A stretch of DNA of 64,000 bases from contig NZ_CACRUY010000015.1 in the NCBI RefSeq assembly GCF_902652685.1, positions 38,969 to 102,968 of the forward strand, in the 5' to 3' direction. Shown piece after piece: positions 10,610 to 20,442 of the stretch. Position numbers and translations under genes: made by a program. The notes below the pieces were generated by a model, which was not told the origin of the DNA, did no database searches, and was given only the letters and a program-made list of their open reading frames with translations. Source of the stretch: Mycobacterium sp. Marseille-P9652 (GTDB lineage: Bacteria; Actinomycetota; Actinomycetes; Mycobacteriales; Mycobacteriaceae). Every line of letters begins with the position of its first letter. Positions within the stretch are counted from its first letter, which is position 1.

Positions 10610-11515
10610 ATGGCGAACTTCGAGACCCTGCTGTACGCGACGGCCGGCCCCGTCGCGACCATCACGCTGAACCGCCCGGAACACCTGAACACCATCGTCC
10701 CGCCCATGCCCGACGAGATCGAGGCGGCCGTCGGCCTGGCCGAACGCGATCCGGAGGTCAAGGTCATCGTGCTGCGCGGCGCCGGCCGCGCCTTCTCGGG
10801 CGGCTACGACTTCGGCGGCGGCTTCCAGCACTGGGGCGAAGCCATGATGACCGACGGCCGATGGGACCCGGGCAAGGACTTCGCGATGGTCACCGCCCGC
10901 GAGACGGGGCCGACGCAGAAGTTCATGGCGATCTGGCGGGCGTCCAAGCCGGTGATCGCGCAGGTCCACGGCTGGTGCCTCGGCGGGGCCAGCGACTACG
11001 CGCTGTGCGCCGACCTCGTGATCGCCAGCGAGGACGCCGTGATCGGCACCCCGTACAGCAGGATGTGGGGCGCCTACCTGACCGGGATGTGGCTCTACCG
11101 GTTGAGCCTGGCCAAGGTGAAGTGGCACTCGCTGACCGGTCGGCCGCTCACCGGGGTGCAGGCCGCCGAGGTCGAACTGATCAACGAGGCGGTGCCCTTC
11201 GAGCGGCTCGAGGCCCGCGTCGCGGAGATCGCCGCGGAGCTGGCGCGAATCCCGTTGTCGCAGTTGCGCGCCCAGAAGCTGATCGTGAACCAGGCCTACG
11301 AGAACATGGGCCTGGCGAGCACGCAGATGCTGGGCGGGATCCTCGACGGCCTGATGCGCAACACCCCCGACGCGCTCGATTTCATCACGATCGCGCAGAC
11401 CGAGGGCGTGCGCGCGGCGGTCGAGCGGCGCGACGGCCCGTTCGGGGACTACAGCCAGGCGCCACCGGAGCTACGGCCCGACCCGAGCCATGTCATCGTC
11501 CCAGATCACGACTGA
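10610..11515 (+). CDS. echA2: Enoyl-CoA hydratase/isomerase family protein
   Basis: 301 residues of the crotonase superfamily. Visible are the N-terminal strand pattern VATITLNRPEHLN, the oxyanion-hole segment GAGRAFSGGYDF and the second oxyanion region GWCLGGASDYALCADLVIA. It follows the order of the echA2 (Rv0456c) locus, just before the Rv0455c homologue, and has nearly the same length. The role is probably hydration or isomerisation of an acyl-CoA, substrate unknown. The long insert around residues 70-100 (HWGEAMMTDGRWDPGKD) is unlike the shorter classical fatty-acid enzymes. Confidence 0.85.
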   Translation: MANFETLLYATAGPVATITLNRPEHLNTIVPPMPDEIEAAVGLAERDPEVKVIVLRGAGRAFSGGYDFGGGFQHWGEAMMTDGRWDPGKDFAMVTARETGPTQKFMAIWRASKPVIAQVHGWCLGGASDYALCADLVIASEDAVIGTPYSRMWGAYLTGMWLYRLSLAKVKWHSLTGRPLTGVQAAEVELINEAVPFERLEARVAEIAAELARIPLSQLRAQKLIVNQAYENMGLASTQMLGGILDGLMRNTPDALDFITIAQTEGVRAAVERRDGPFGDYSQAPPELRPDPSHVIVPDHD

Positions 11516-11521
11516 TAGTGA

Positions 11522-12031
<510 letters not shown>

Positions 12032-12128
12032 CGCCAAAGCGGGTTACCGGCGGAACGGTGTCGTTACACTGCGTTTCGCGAGGATAAGGCGGCGACCGCT
12101 CCGGCCTTCGGCAGCTGATCGCCCGTGG

Positions 12129-12147
12129 TTTACTTAGGCTAGCCTTG
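12129..12147 (+). promoter_or_regulatory. IdeR-like iron box upstream of mmpS4
   Basis: Aligned to the IdeR consensus TTAGGTTAGGCTAACCTAA, this 19-bp site (core TTAGGCTAGCCT) matches at 13 of 19 positions, including the central TTAGGCTA-CCT. It lies about 100 bases upstream of mmpS4. MmpS4/MmpL4 is known to be iron-regulated in M. tuberculosis, which supports a repressor site here. The match is imperfect. Confidence 0.55.
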
Positions 12148-12249
12148 GTTGTTCGCCTTCCCGATCACCCAGCCGGGGCAATCGGGAACCGGACATGGGC
12201 GAGCGGGCGGATCGTCCGCCGGCGTGCCAACCGGTAAAGGGGACAGCCG

Positions 12250-12681
12250 ATCTTCAGGTTTCTGTCGCGGTTCTGGATCCCGTTGGTGATCCTGGCGGTA
12301 GTCGCCGTCGGGGGCTTCATCGTGGACCGGGTCCACGGCTACTTCGGCTCGCAGAAGCGCGAATCGTATGCCGACAGCAACCTGCAAAACCCCAAGCCGT
12401 TCAACCCGAAGCGCATCGTCTACGAGGTGTTCGGGCCGCCCGGGACGACCGCCGACATCAGCTACTTCGACGTCAACGGCGATCCCCACCGCGTCGACGG
12501 GGCGCCGTTGCCGTGGACGCTGCGCGTCACCACCGACAAGGCCGCCATGATGGGCAACCTCATGGCCCGCGCCAGCGGCGACAGCGTCGGCTGCCGGATC
12601 ACCGTGGACGACGTCGTCAAGGCCGAGCGAATCTCCAACGAGGTCCGCGCCTACACGTTCTGCGTGGTGAAGTCCGCGTGA
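12250..12681 (+). CDS. mmpS4: MmpS4-type membrane adaptor, apparent ATC start
   Basis: About 143 residues if read from the ATC at 12250, which lies 6 bases after a strong AAAGGGGA ribosome site. The frame is closed by a stop at 12235 and contains no ATG or GTG before the membrane helix; the first common start codon is TTG at 12283, inside it. From 12250 the product has the MmpS layout: short basic N-end, one membrane helix ([16 protein letters not shown]), then an extracytoplasmic beta domain with two Cys. It works with MmpL4 in siderophore export. The last 4 bases overlap mmpL4. Confidence 0.85.
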   Translation: MFRFLSRFWIPLVILAVVAVGGFIVDRVHGYFGSQKRESYADSNLQNPKPFNPKRIVYEVFGPPGTTADISYFDVNGDPHRVDGAPLPWTLRVTTDKAAMMGNLMARASGDSVGCRITVDDVVKAERISNEVRAYTFCVVKSA

Positions 12682-15554
12682 CCACCCACTTCGCCGGCGC
12701 CGGGCCCACCCACACCGAACGGCCGCTCCTCGCCCGCCTCCTCCACACCTTCGCGGTGCCGATCATCCTGTTCTGGATCGCGGCCGCCGCCGCCTTCAGC
12801 CTGTTCGTCCCGTCGCTCGAGGTCGTCGGGCAGGAACGCTCGGTGTCGCTGAGCCCGCGGGACGCGCCGTCGTTCGAGGCGATGAAGCGCATCGGCCACG
12901 CCTTCCGGGAGGGCGAGACCGACAGTTCGGCGATGATCGTCCTGGAAAGCAACCAGACCCTCGGCGACGACGCCCACCGGTACTACGACGCGATCGTCCG
13001 CAAGCTGCGCGAGGACAAGACGCACGTGCTGAGCGTCCAGGACTTCTGGGGCGATCCGCTCACCGCGGCCGGCGCCCAGAGCAACGACGGCAAGGCGACG
13101 ACCGTCCAGGTGAACCTCGCCGGCAACCAGGGCGAGCCGCTGGCCAACGAATCGGTCGAGGCCGTCCGCAAAATCGTGGCCGGGGTGCCCGCCCCGCCCG
13201 GCGTCAAGGCCTACGTCACCGGGGTCGCCGCGATGGCCGCGGATCTGCACCACAGCGGCGACAAGTCCACGGCCAGAATCACGGTCACGACGGTCGCGGT
13301 CATCCTGATCATGCTGCTGTTCGTGTACCGCTCGATCGTCACCGTGATCCTGCTGTTGGTCACGGTCGGTTTCGAGTTGACCGCGGCGCGTGGGGCCGTC
13401 GCGCTGATGGGCCACACCGGGCTGCTCAACCTGTCCACCTTCGCGGTCAGCCTGCTCACCTCGCTGGCGATCGCGGCCGGCACCGACTACGGGATCTTCA
13501 TCATCGGCCGTTACCAGGAGGCGCGGCAGGCCGGCGAGGACCGGGATTCGGCGTTCTACACCATGTATCGCGGGACCGCTCACGTGATCCTGGGCTCCGG
13601 CCTGACGATCGCCGGCGCGACGTTCTGCCTCAGCTTCACGCGGATGCCGTACTTCCAGACCCTCGGCGTGCCCTGCGCGGTCGGGATGCTGGTCGCCGTG
13701 CTGGTCGCGCTCACCCTGGGGCCCGCCGTGCTGACCGCCGGGAGCCGGTTCGGCCTGTTCGACCCCAAGCGCAGGATCGGTGTCCGCGGCTGGCGCCGCG
13801 TCGGCACCGCGGTGGTCCGCTGGCCGTTGCCGATCCTGGCCGTCACGCTCGCGATCGCCCTCATCGGCCTGCTCGCCCTGCCCGGCTACAAGGCGAACTA
13901 CAACGACCGCGAATACCTGCCCAGCTCCATCCCCGCCAACGAGGGCCTGACGGCCGCGGACCGCCACTTCTCCCAGGCGCGAATGAAGCCGGAAATCCTG
14001 ATGATCGAGTCGAATCACGACATGCGCAACCCGACCGACTTCCTGGTGTTGGACCGGCTCGCCAAGGGGATCTTCCGGGTCCCGGGGATCTCGCGCGTCC
14101 AGGCAATCACCCGGCCGGACGGGACGACGATGGACCACACGTCGATCCCGTTCCAGATGAGCATGCAGAACGCGGCGCAGGCACAGAGCATGAAATACCA
14201 GCGCGACCAGATGGACAACATGCTCAAGCAGGCCGACGAGATGACCAGGACCATCGCGACCATGCGGCACATGTACGACCTGATGACGCGACTGGTCGGC
14301 GTCACCCACAAGATGGTCGGCGACACCGAGGAGATGCAGCAGATCACCAATCAGCTGCGCGACGAGATCGCCAACTTCGACGACTTCTGGCGGCCGATCC
14401 GCAGCTACTTCTATTGGGAGCGGCACTGTTTCGACATCCCGATCTGCTGGTCGTTCCGCTCCATCTTCGACGCTCTCGACGGCGTCGATCAGATCGACGA
14501 CAAGCTGACCGTGCTCGTCGGCGACATCCAGGAGCTCGACCGGCTGATGCCGGAGATGGTCGCCCAGTTCCCGCCCATGATCGAGACGATGGTGAACATG
14601 CGCACCATGATGCTCGACATGCACAGCACCATGTCGGGCATCTTCGCGCAGATGGACGAGATGAGTGACAACGCGACGGCCATGGGCCACGCCTTCGACG
14701 CGTCCAAGAACGACGACTCGTTCTATCTTCCGCCAGAGGTGTTCAAGAACAAGGACTTTCGGCGCGCGATGAACAACTTCCTCTCGCCCGACGGGCATTC
14801 CGCGCGGTTCATCATCCTGCACCGCGGAGACCCGGCGTCGGCCGAGGGCATCGCCAGCATCGACAAGATCCGCACCGCGGCCGAAGAGTCGCTCAAGGGA
14901 ACGCCGTTGGAGGACGCGAAGATCTATCTGGCGGGGACCGGCGCCGTGTTCAAGGACATCTCCGACGGCGCCCGGTGGGACCTGGTGATCGCCGGAATCT
15001 CTTCGCTCTGCCTCATTTTCATCATCATGCTGATCCTCACCCGCGCGCTCGTCGCCGCCGCGGTGATCGTGGGCACGGTGGCGCTTTCCTTGGGGGCGTC
15101 GTTCGGGCTCTCGGTGCTTGTCTGGCAGGACATCCTCGGGATCCAGTTGCACTGGCTCGTGCTGGCGATGTCGGTGATCGTCCTGTTGGCCGTCGGATCG
15201 GACTACAACCTGCTGCTGGTCTCGCGCTTCAAGCAGGAGATCCACGCGGGGCTGAAGACCGGCATCATCCGCTCGATGGGCGGCACCGGGAAGGTGGTGA
15301 CCAACGCCGGCTTGGTCTTTGCGTTCACGATGGCGTCCATGGTCGTCAGCGACGTGCGGATCATCGGACAGGTGGGAACCACGATCGGCCTGGGCCTGCT
15401 CTTCGACACGCTCATCGTGCGTGCTTTCATGACGCCGTCCGTCGCCGCGCTGCTGGGACGGTGGTTCTGGTGGCCGATCCGGGTCCGCTCCCGCCCGCCG
15501 CGGGTTCCGTCGCGGCCCGCCGACCGGGACAGCGCCCTGGCGTACACCGACTAG
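12678..15554 (+). CDS. mmpL4: MmpL4-type RND transporter
   Basis: 958 residues, close to M. tuberculosis MmpL4 (967). Layout: one N-terminal membrane helix (~25-45), periplasmic porter domain, a block of five helices (~200-375) with GTDYGIF in helix 4, a second large periplasmic domain with a long Met-rich helical segment (about 480-670), and a last helix block (~775-920) with GSDYNLL. The D-Y pairs are the proton-relay residues of this family. With MmpS4 and the Rv0455c homologue it exports mycobactin and carboxymycobactin. GTG start inside the mmpS4 stop (GTGA). Confidence 0.95.
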   Translation: MTTHFAGAGPTHTERPLLARLLHTFAVPIILFWIAAAAAFSLFVPSLEVVGQERSVSLSPRDAPSFEAMKRIGHAFREGETDSSAMIVLESNQTLGDDAHRYYDAIVRKLREDKTHVLSVQDFWGDPLTAAGAQSNDGKATTVQVNLAGNQGEPLANESVEAVRKIVAGVPAPPGVKAYVTGVAAMAADLHHSGDKSTARITVTTVAVILIMLLFVYRSIVTVILLLVTVGFELTAARGAVALMGHTGLLNLSTFAVSLLTSLAIAAGTDYGIFIIGRYQEARQAGEDRDSAFYTMYRGTAHVILGSGLTIAGATFCLSFTRMPYFQTLGVPCAVGMLVAVLVALTLGPAVLTAGSRFGLFDPKRRIGVRGWRRVGTAVVRWPLPILAVTLAIALIGLLALPGYKANYNDREYLPSSIPANEGLTAADRHFSQARMKPEILMIESNHDMRNPTDFLVLDRLAKGIFRVPGISRVQAITRPDGTTMDHTSIPFQMSMQNAAQAQSMKYQRDQMDNMLKQADEMTRTIATMRHMYDLMTRLVGVTHKMVGDTEEMQQITNQLRDEIANFDDFWRPIRSYFYWERHCFDIPICWSFRSIFDALDGVDQIDDKLTVLVGDIQELDRLMPEMVAQFPPMIETMVNMRTMMLDMHSTMSGIFAQMDEMSDNATAMGHAFDASKNDDSFYLPPEVFKNKDFRRAMNNFLSPDGHSARFIILHRGDPASAEGIASIDKIRTAAEESLKGTPLEDAKIYLAGTGAVFKDISDGARWDLVIAGISSLCLIFIIMLILTRALVAAAVIVGTVALSLGASFGLSVLVWQDILGIQLHWLVLAMSVIVLLAVGSDYNLLLVSRFKQEIHAGLKTGIIRSMGGTGKVVTNAGLVFAFTMASMVVSDVRIIGQVGTTIGLGLLFDTLIVRAFMTPSVAALLGRWFWWPIRVRSRPPRVPSRPADRDSALAYTD

Positions 15555-15556
15555 CC

Positions 15557-17224
15557 ATGCCCACGGTCGCACTGATCGGCTTCCTCGGGGGCCTGATCAC
15601 CGGAATCTCGCCGTGCATCCTGCCGGTGCTGCCGGTGGTGTTCTTCTCCGGAGCCGTCGGTGGTCAAACCCGTTCGGCCCGGCCATATCTGGTGATCGCC
15701 GGGCTGGTCTGTAGCTTCGGCCTGGTGACGCTGGCCGGTTCGACGCTGCTGTCGGCGCTGCACCTGCCGCAGGATGCGATCCGCTGGGGCGCCCTGGTGG
15801 CGCTGACGGTCATCGGGCTGGGCCTGATCTTCCCGCCGCTGCGGGAATTGATCGAGCGGCCGTTCGCGCGCATTCCGCTGCGCGAAACCCCGCTCGGCAG
15901 AAGCGGATTCGGGCTCGGACTCACGCTGGGCGCCCTGTACGTGCCCTGCGCCGGCCCCGTGCTGGCCGCGATCGTGGTGGCCGGCGGCACCGCGTCGTTG
16001 GGCCTCCCGGTCCTGCTGCTGACCGCGACGTTCGCGGTCGGCACCGCGGTTCCCCTGCTCGTCTTCGCGCTCGCCGGGCGCGGCGTGACACAGCGGGTCG
16101 CGGCCTTCCGCCGCCGGCAACGTGCGATCCAGGCCGCGGGCGGCGTGGCGATGATCGTGCTGGCCGTGGCGCTCGTGTTCAACCTGCCGGCGATGCTGCA
16201 GCGCGCCGTCCCCGACTACACCGCCGCCATGCAGAAAGACCTCGGCGCCAACCACATTCAGCAGCAACTCGGCGCCGCGCCCAAGGGCCAGCTCGCCGAC
16301 TGCACCGAGGGCGCCGACCAGCTCCAGCAGTGCGGGCCGGCCCCCGGGGTCACCGGCATCGCCCAGTGGCTCAACACCCCGGGCGGCGCCGCGGTCGACC
16401 TCGCCTCGCTGCGCGGCAAGGTGGTGCTCGTCGACTTCTGGGCGTACTCGTGCATCAACTGCCAGCGGGCCATCGGCCACGTCGTCGACTGGTACGGCCG
16501 CTACCGCGACAGCGGATTGGTCGTCCTGGGCGTGCACACCCCCGAGTACGCGTTCGAACACGTTCCCGCCAACGTCGCCAGCGGTGCGGCCGCGCTGCAC
16601 ATCACCTATCCCGTCGCGCTGGACAACGACTACGCGACGTGGAACAACTACCAGAACCTGTACTGGCCGGCCGAATACCTGATCGACGCGAACGGGACGA
16701 TCCGCCACACCAAGTTCGGCGAGGGCGACTACGACGGCACCGAGAGGCTGATCCGGCAGCTGCTCGCCGACGCGAACCCCGGCGCCAGGCTCCCCGCGCC
16801 GGCCCACGGGCCGGACACGACTCCCACCGGACGGCTCACCCCCGAGACGTATCTGGGCGCCGGCAAGGCCACCTACTACGGCGGCGCCGGTCCGTATCGG
16901 GCGGGCACCGCCACCTACGACTACCCGCCCACGCTCCCGGCCGACAGGTTCGCCCTGCGTGGGCGCTGGACGCTCGACGACCAGGGCGCCACCGCCGACG
17001 GCCCCGACGCCGCCATCCGCCTCGACTACACGGCCAAGGACGTCTTCGTGGTGGTCGGCGGCACCGGAACCCTCACCGCGAGCCGGGGCGGACGGACGAC
17101 CACGATGCAGATCGCCGGGCCACCGACGCTGCACCGGATCGTGGCCGACCCGACCGCCGCGAGCGACGGGCTGGACCTGGGCGTCAGCCCCGGTCTGCAA
17201 GTCTTCTCGTTCACGTTCGGCTAG
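15557..17224 (+). CDS. DipZ-like CcdA-TlpA fusion with C-terminal beta domain
   Basis: 555 residues starting 2 bases after the mmpL4 stop. Residues 1-~215 form a CcdA/DsbD-type membrane domain of about six helices with the paired cysteines SPCILP and VPCAGP. Residues ~245-405 form a periplasmic thioredoxin-like TlpA domain with the active site YSCINCQR and the cis-proline segment YWPAEYLID. Residues ~420-555 form a beta-sandwich like the C-terminus of DipZ (Rv2874, ~695 residues). It would pass electrons across the membrane to reduce extracytoplasmic disulfides. In M. tuberculosis dipZ sits elsewhere, so its fusion to the siderophore locus is notable. Confidence 0.88.
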   Translation: MPTVALIGFLGGLITGISPCILPVLPVVFFSGAVGGQTRSARPYLVIAGLVCSFGLVTLAGSTLLSALHLPQDAIRWGALVALTVIGLGLIFPPLRELIERPFARIPLRETPLGRSGFGLGLTLGALYVPCAGPVLAAIVVAGGTASLGLPVLLLTATFAVGTAVPLLVFALAGRGVTQRVAAFRRRQRAIQAAGGVAMIVLAVALVFNLPAMLQRAVPDYTAAMQKDLGANHIQQQLGAAPKGQLADCTEGADQLQQCGPAPGVTGIAQWLNTPGGAAVDLASLRGKVVLVDFWAYSCINCQRAIGHVVDWYGRYRDSGLVVLGVHTPEYAFEHVPANVASGAAALHITYPVALDNDYATWNNYQNLYWPAEYLIDANGTIRHTKFGEGDYDGTERLIRQLLADANPGARLPAPAHGPDTTPTGRLTPETYLGAGKATYYGGAGPYRAGTATYDYPPTLPADRFALRGRWTLDDQGATADGPDAAIRLDYTAKDVFVVVGGTGTLTASRGGRTTTMQIAGPPTLHRIVADPTAASDGLDLGVSPGLQVFSFTFG

Positions 17225-18080
17225 TGGCGGCCCCCTGCTTCCGCCGCAGGCCGCCCACGACCGCGACGACGACGCCGACCGCCACCAGCGCGGCGCCGGC
17301 AACCAGGGTCACGTCCAGCCAGTGGTGCAGGCTGGCCTCGGCGTGGGTCACCATGACGTCGCCGATGTCGCGGAGATCGGTGGTGGTGGCGCCGTCGAGC
17401 CCGTCGTTGACGTAGGGACGGCCGATCTCGGTGCCGGCCCAACCCAGCGCGCCGACGATCAGCGCCGAGACGCCCAGGCTGCTGATGGCCTGTCCGCGGC
17501 TGCGGGCCGCGGCCAGCGTGAGCAGGGCGCAGCAACCGCTGAGCACCGCCGCGCCGACGCTCACCCAGGGCCCCCACGTGGCGAACGGCCTGAGCCGTCC
17601 CTGCCGCCACGAACCGGGCAACGACGCGGTCACCGGAACCCTCAGCGCGGCCGGCACCGCCACGCCCTGACGGCTCAACTGCGCCTGGATCGCGCCGTCT
17701 TTGAGCATCGGGGCGACGTCGATCGTCCACGGATCACCGGAGCCGCGGTCGGTGAACAACCAGCCGTGCACCGCGCGGTTGGCCTGCTCGAACATCGGCG
17801 GAAACGCGGGCCCGGCCGTGAAGGCGCTGGCGGCCCAGCGCAGCCGCGAGCCGTCGACCGGGTACCGACCGCCGGCGCGGGCGGCGATGAGGGTGACGGC
17901 CCGGGTGGTGAGCTCGGAGGCCATGGCGGACTGCAGTGCCGGGTCGCCGGCCGCCTCGCGCGCCAGCGCGGCGTAGCCGTCGGCGTCGATGATGTGCGCC
18001 TGGGCCCACGAGGCGGGTACCGCCACCGCCAGCGCCACGGTGGCGGCCAACCACGCCAGCACCGCCGCCGCGAATCGCAC
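17211..18080 (-). CDS. Membrane protein with large extracytoplasmic domain
   Basis: 289 residues: an N-terminal signal or anchor helix (~5-25), an extracytoplasmic domain to about residue 165, then three membrane helices (~172-192, 203-220 and 255-277). It converges on the DipZ-like gene, overlapping by 14 bases. The codon pattern matches the surroundings. I do not recognise a family or catalytic motif. Confidence 0.7.
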   Translation of the reverse strand: MRFAAAVLAWLAATVALAVAVPASWAQAHIIDADGYAALAREAAGDPALQSAMASELTTRAVTLIAARAGGRYPVDGSRLRWAASAFTAGPAFPPMFEQANRAVHGWLFTDRGSGDPWTIDVAPMLKDGAIQAQLSRQGVAVPAALRVPVTASLPGSWRQGRLRPFATWGPWVSVGAAVLSGCCALLTLAAARSRGQAISSLGVSALIVGALGWAGTEIGRPYVNDGLDGATTTDLRDIGDVMVTHAEASLHHWLDVTLVAGAALVAVGVVVAVVGGLRRKQGAATSRT

Positions 18081-18090
18081 GCGTGCGAAC

Positions 18091-18603
18091 CTACTGAATT
18101 CCCCGCAGGTACGCCGCCTGCCCCAGGTGCTGGGCGCAGTCGTCGATGATGCTGACCAGCCGCGCGCTGGCCGTCACCGGCGGGTCCCAATTGGTGTCCA
18201 CGACCCGGGACAGCTCGTCGGCGGTCACGCCGGCGACGTATTCGAGGGTGAGCCTGTGCACGGCGTGGTAGTAGCCGCTCAGCAGCTCGGCGGACGCGTG
18301 GACCTTCCCGACCTCGTCCGGCCCGTGCCCGTAGCCGGTGTCGTGGCGGGGGAGGTCCAGCGCGAACCGGTCCACCCACCCGTCCCGGGTCCACACCTCC
18401 TCGACCCCGGCGACGTGCGCGAGCTGGATGTCCTGCACCCGGGCGCTGTGCCAGATCAACCAGGCGATGCTGTTCGCCTCCGGGGTCGGGCGGTAGTCGG
18501 AGACCTCGTCGGTCAATCCGTCGGTGAGCTCGTCGACGTGTTCGATCAACCGGGTGAACGCGTCGCGGAGGAGTTCTTTCGCTGCTTCGTCGGGGCTGGC
18601 CAT
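18091..18603 (-). CDS. DinB-like / DUF664 protein (Rv0443-like)
   Basis: 170 residues of the DinB four-helix-bundle superfamily. Candidate metal-binding histidines are in IWHSARVQDIQ, SGYYHAVH and CAQHLGQ, spaced as in the family. Many actinobacterial members are mycothiol-dependent transferases or isomerases, so a metal- and mycothiol-linked role is likely but unproved. Length and position near the PPE10/groEL2 block match Rv0443. It is divergent from the amidohydrolase gene, 70 bases apart. Confidence 0.85.
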   Translation of the reverse strand: MASPDEAAKELLRDAFTRLIEHVDELTDGLTDEVSDYRPTPEANSIAWLIWHSARVQDIQLAHVAGVEEVWTRDGWVDRFALDLPRHDTGYGHGPDEVGKVHASAELLSGYYHAVHRLTLEYVAGVTADELSRVVDTNWDPPVTASARLVSIIDDCAQHLGQAAYLRGIQ

Positions 18604-18673
18604 AGGGCCGACACTACCGACGGCGGGCAGCCGAGCCTGGCATGAGCGCGGGACGCGGTCGTAGATTATTTAG

Positions 18674-20404
18674 ATGACCTACGACCTCATCATCCGCAAC
18701 GGCACCATCGTCGACGGGCTGGGAGGGGAACCGTACGTGGGGGACGTGGCGGTCCGCGACGGCATCATCACGGCCGTCGGCCACGTGAACGGCGAGGCGG
18801 CCGCACGCGAGATCGACGCGACCGGCCTGCTGGTCACGCCCGGCTTCGTCGACCTGCACACCCACTACGACGGCCAGGCGATCTGGTCGGAGCGGCTCAC
18901 ACCGTCGTCTGCGAACGGCGTGACCACGGTGGTGATGGGCAACTGCGGTGTCGGCTTCGCGCCGTGCCGCCAGGACGACCACGACGTGCTGGTCGACGTA
19001 ATGGCCGGCGTCGAGGACATCCCCGGGGTGGTCATGACCGACGGCCTGCCGTGGACCTGGGAAACCTTCCCCGAATACCTTGACGCGCTCGACGCGGGCA
19101 AGCGCGACATCGACGTCGCCGCCTTCCTGCCGCATTCGCCCTTGCGCGTCTACGTGATGGGCCGGCGCGGCGCCGACCGCGAGCCGGCCACGGAGGACGA
19201 CCTGGCCAGGATGCGGGCGCTGGCCACCGAGGCGATCGAGGCCGGCGCTCTGGGCTTCGCGACGTCGCGGTTCACGATCCACAAGACCGAGAGCGGTTCG
19301 CCGATCCCCAGCTACGACGCCGCCCGGGAGGAGATCGAGGAGATCGCCAAGGGCGTGGTCGACGGCGGCGGCGGGCTCCTGCAGTTCGTGCCCGACATCC
19401 CGGCCGGCGGCTACCAGCCGGTGCTGCAGACGGTGTTCGACGTGGCCGAGGACGTCGGCCTGCCCGTCACGTTCACGCTGATCGTCGCCAACTCCGGCGA
19501 TCCGACGTGGGAGGACGCGATCACCATGATCGAGAAGGCGAACGCGGCCGGCGGAGACATCACGGCGCAGCTGCTGCCGCGCCCGATCGGGCTGATCATC
19601 GGGTTGCAGCTGTCCGCCAACCCGTTCATCCTCTACCCCAGCTACCGCGAGATCGCGCACCTGCCGCTGGCCGAGCGGGTGGTCCAGATGCGCAAGCCGG
19701 AGGTCCGCGCCCGCATCCTGGCCGACAAGCCCGGCACCGGGCACCCGATCCTCTACGTGGCGCAGATGTGGGACTGGATTTTCCCGCTGGGCGACACCCC
19801 CGACTACGAGCCCGACCCGTCGACCAGCATCGGCGCCCGAGCCCGCGCCCGCGGGGTGGACCCGATGGAGGAGGCCTACGACCGCCTCCTCGACGACGAG
19901 GGCCGCGCCATGCTGCTGGTGGCCACCAGCAACCTCGCCTACAACTCGCTGGACACCGTCGGAAAGCTGCTGCACCGCGACGACGTGGTGCTCGGCCTCG
20001 GCGACGGCGGCGCCCACTACGGGATGATCTGCGACGCCAGCTATTCGACGTTTTTCCTGGCGCACTGGGCCCGCGACCGGAAATCGGGACGCTTCACGGT
20101 GCCCGAGGCCGTCCGCGAGCTGACGTCGGTGCCGGCCCGCGTGGCCGGACTGGGCGACCGGGGCCGCATCGCCGTCGGCTACAAGGCCGACCTGAACGTC
20201 ATCGATCACGCCGCCCTGCGGCTGCACAAGCCGGTGATCCGTCACGACCTGCCGGCGGGTGGCCGGCGGCTGGACCAGACGGCCGAAGGATACGTGGCAA
20301 CCATTGTGTCGGGGGAAGTAATTGCCGAAAATGGCGTTCCGACCGACGCCCGTCCCGGAAAGTTGGTCCGCGGCCGCAAGCCGGCCCCGATACCTGCTCC
20401 ATAA
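18674..20404 (+). CDS. Amidohydrolase 3 / N-acyl-D-amino-acid deacylase family
   Basis: 576 residues. The N-terminal strand domain (DLIIRNGTIVDGLG) leads into the metal site DLHTHYDGQ, and the C-terminal segment holds LGDGGAHYGMICDAS and VGYKADLNVID, as in D-aminoacylase/dihydroorotase-like amidohydrolases. It probably hydrolyses an N-acyl amino acid or a cyclic amide using bound zinc. It stands alone between the DinB-like gene and the PPE gene. I do not recall a homologue at this place in M. tuberculosis, so it looks like an accessory gene. Confidence 0.82.
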   Translation: MTYDLIIRNGTIVDGLGGEPYVGDVAVRDGIITAVGHVNGEAAAREIDATGLLVTPGFVDLHTHYDGQAIWSERLTPSSANGVTTVVMGNCGVGFAPCRQDDHDVLVDVMAGVEDIPGVVMTDGLPWTWETFPEYLDALDAGKRDIDVAAFLPHSPLRVYVMGRRGADREPATEDDLARMRALATEAIEAGALGFATSRFTIHKTESGSPIPSYDAAREEIEEIAKGVVDGGGGLLQFVPDIPAGGYQPVLQTVFDVAEDVGLPVTFTLIVANSGDPTWEDAITMIEKANAAGGDITAQLLPRPIGLIIGLQLSANPFILYPSYREIAHLPLAERVVQMRKPEVRARILADKPGTGHPILYVAQMWDWIFPLGDTPDYEPDPSTSIGARARARGVDPMEEAYDRLLDDEGRAMLLVATSNLAYNSLDTVGKLLHRDDVVLGLGDGGAHYGMICDASYSTFFLAHWARDRKSGRFTVPEAVRELTSVPARVAGLGDRGRIAVGYKADLNVIDHAALRLHKPVIRHDLPAGGRRLDQTAEGYVATIVSGEVIAENGVPTDARPGKLVRGRKPAPIPAP

Positions 20405-20442
20405 CGCCACGAAGGGCGGCCCATCCCGGTTAAGTTGGGTCA

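Noticed and set aside
12651-15572. 973-codon open frame on the minus strand across mmpL4
   Set aside because: Its product is rich in R, H, D and G, typical of a GC-rich antisense shadow. The plus strand encodes a full MmpL4 with correct motifs.
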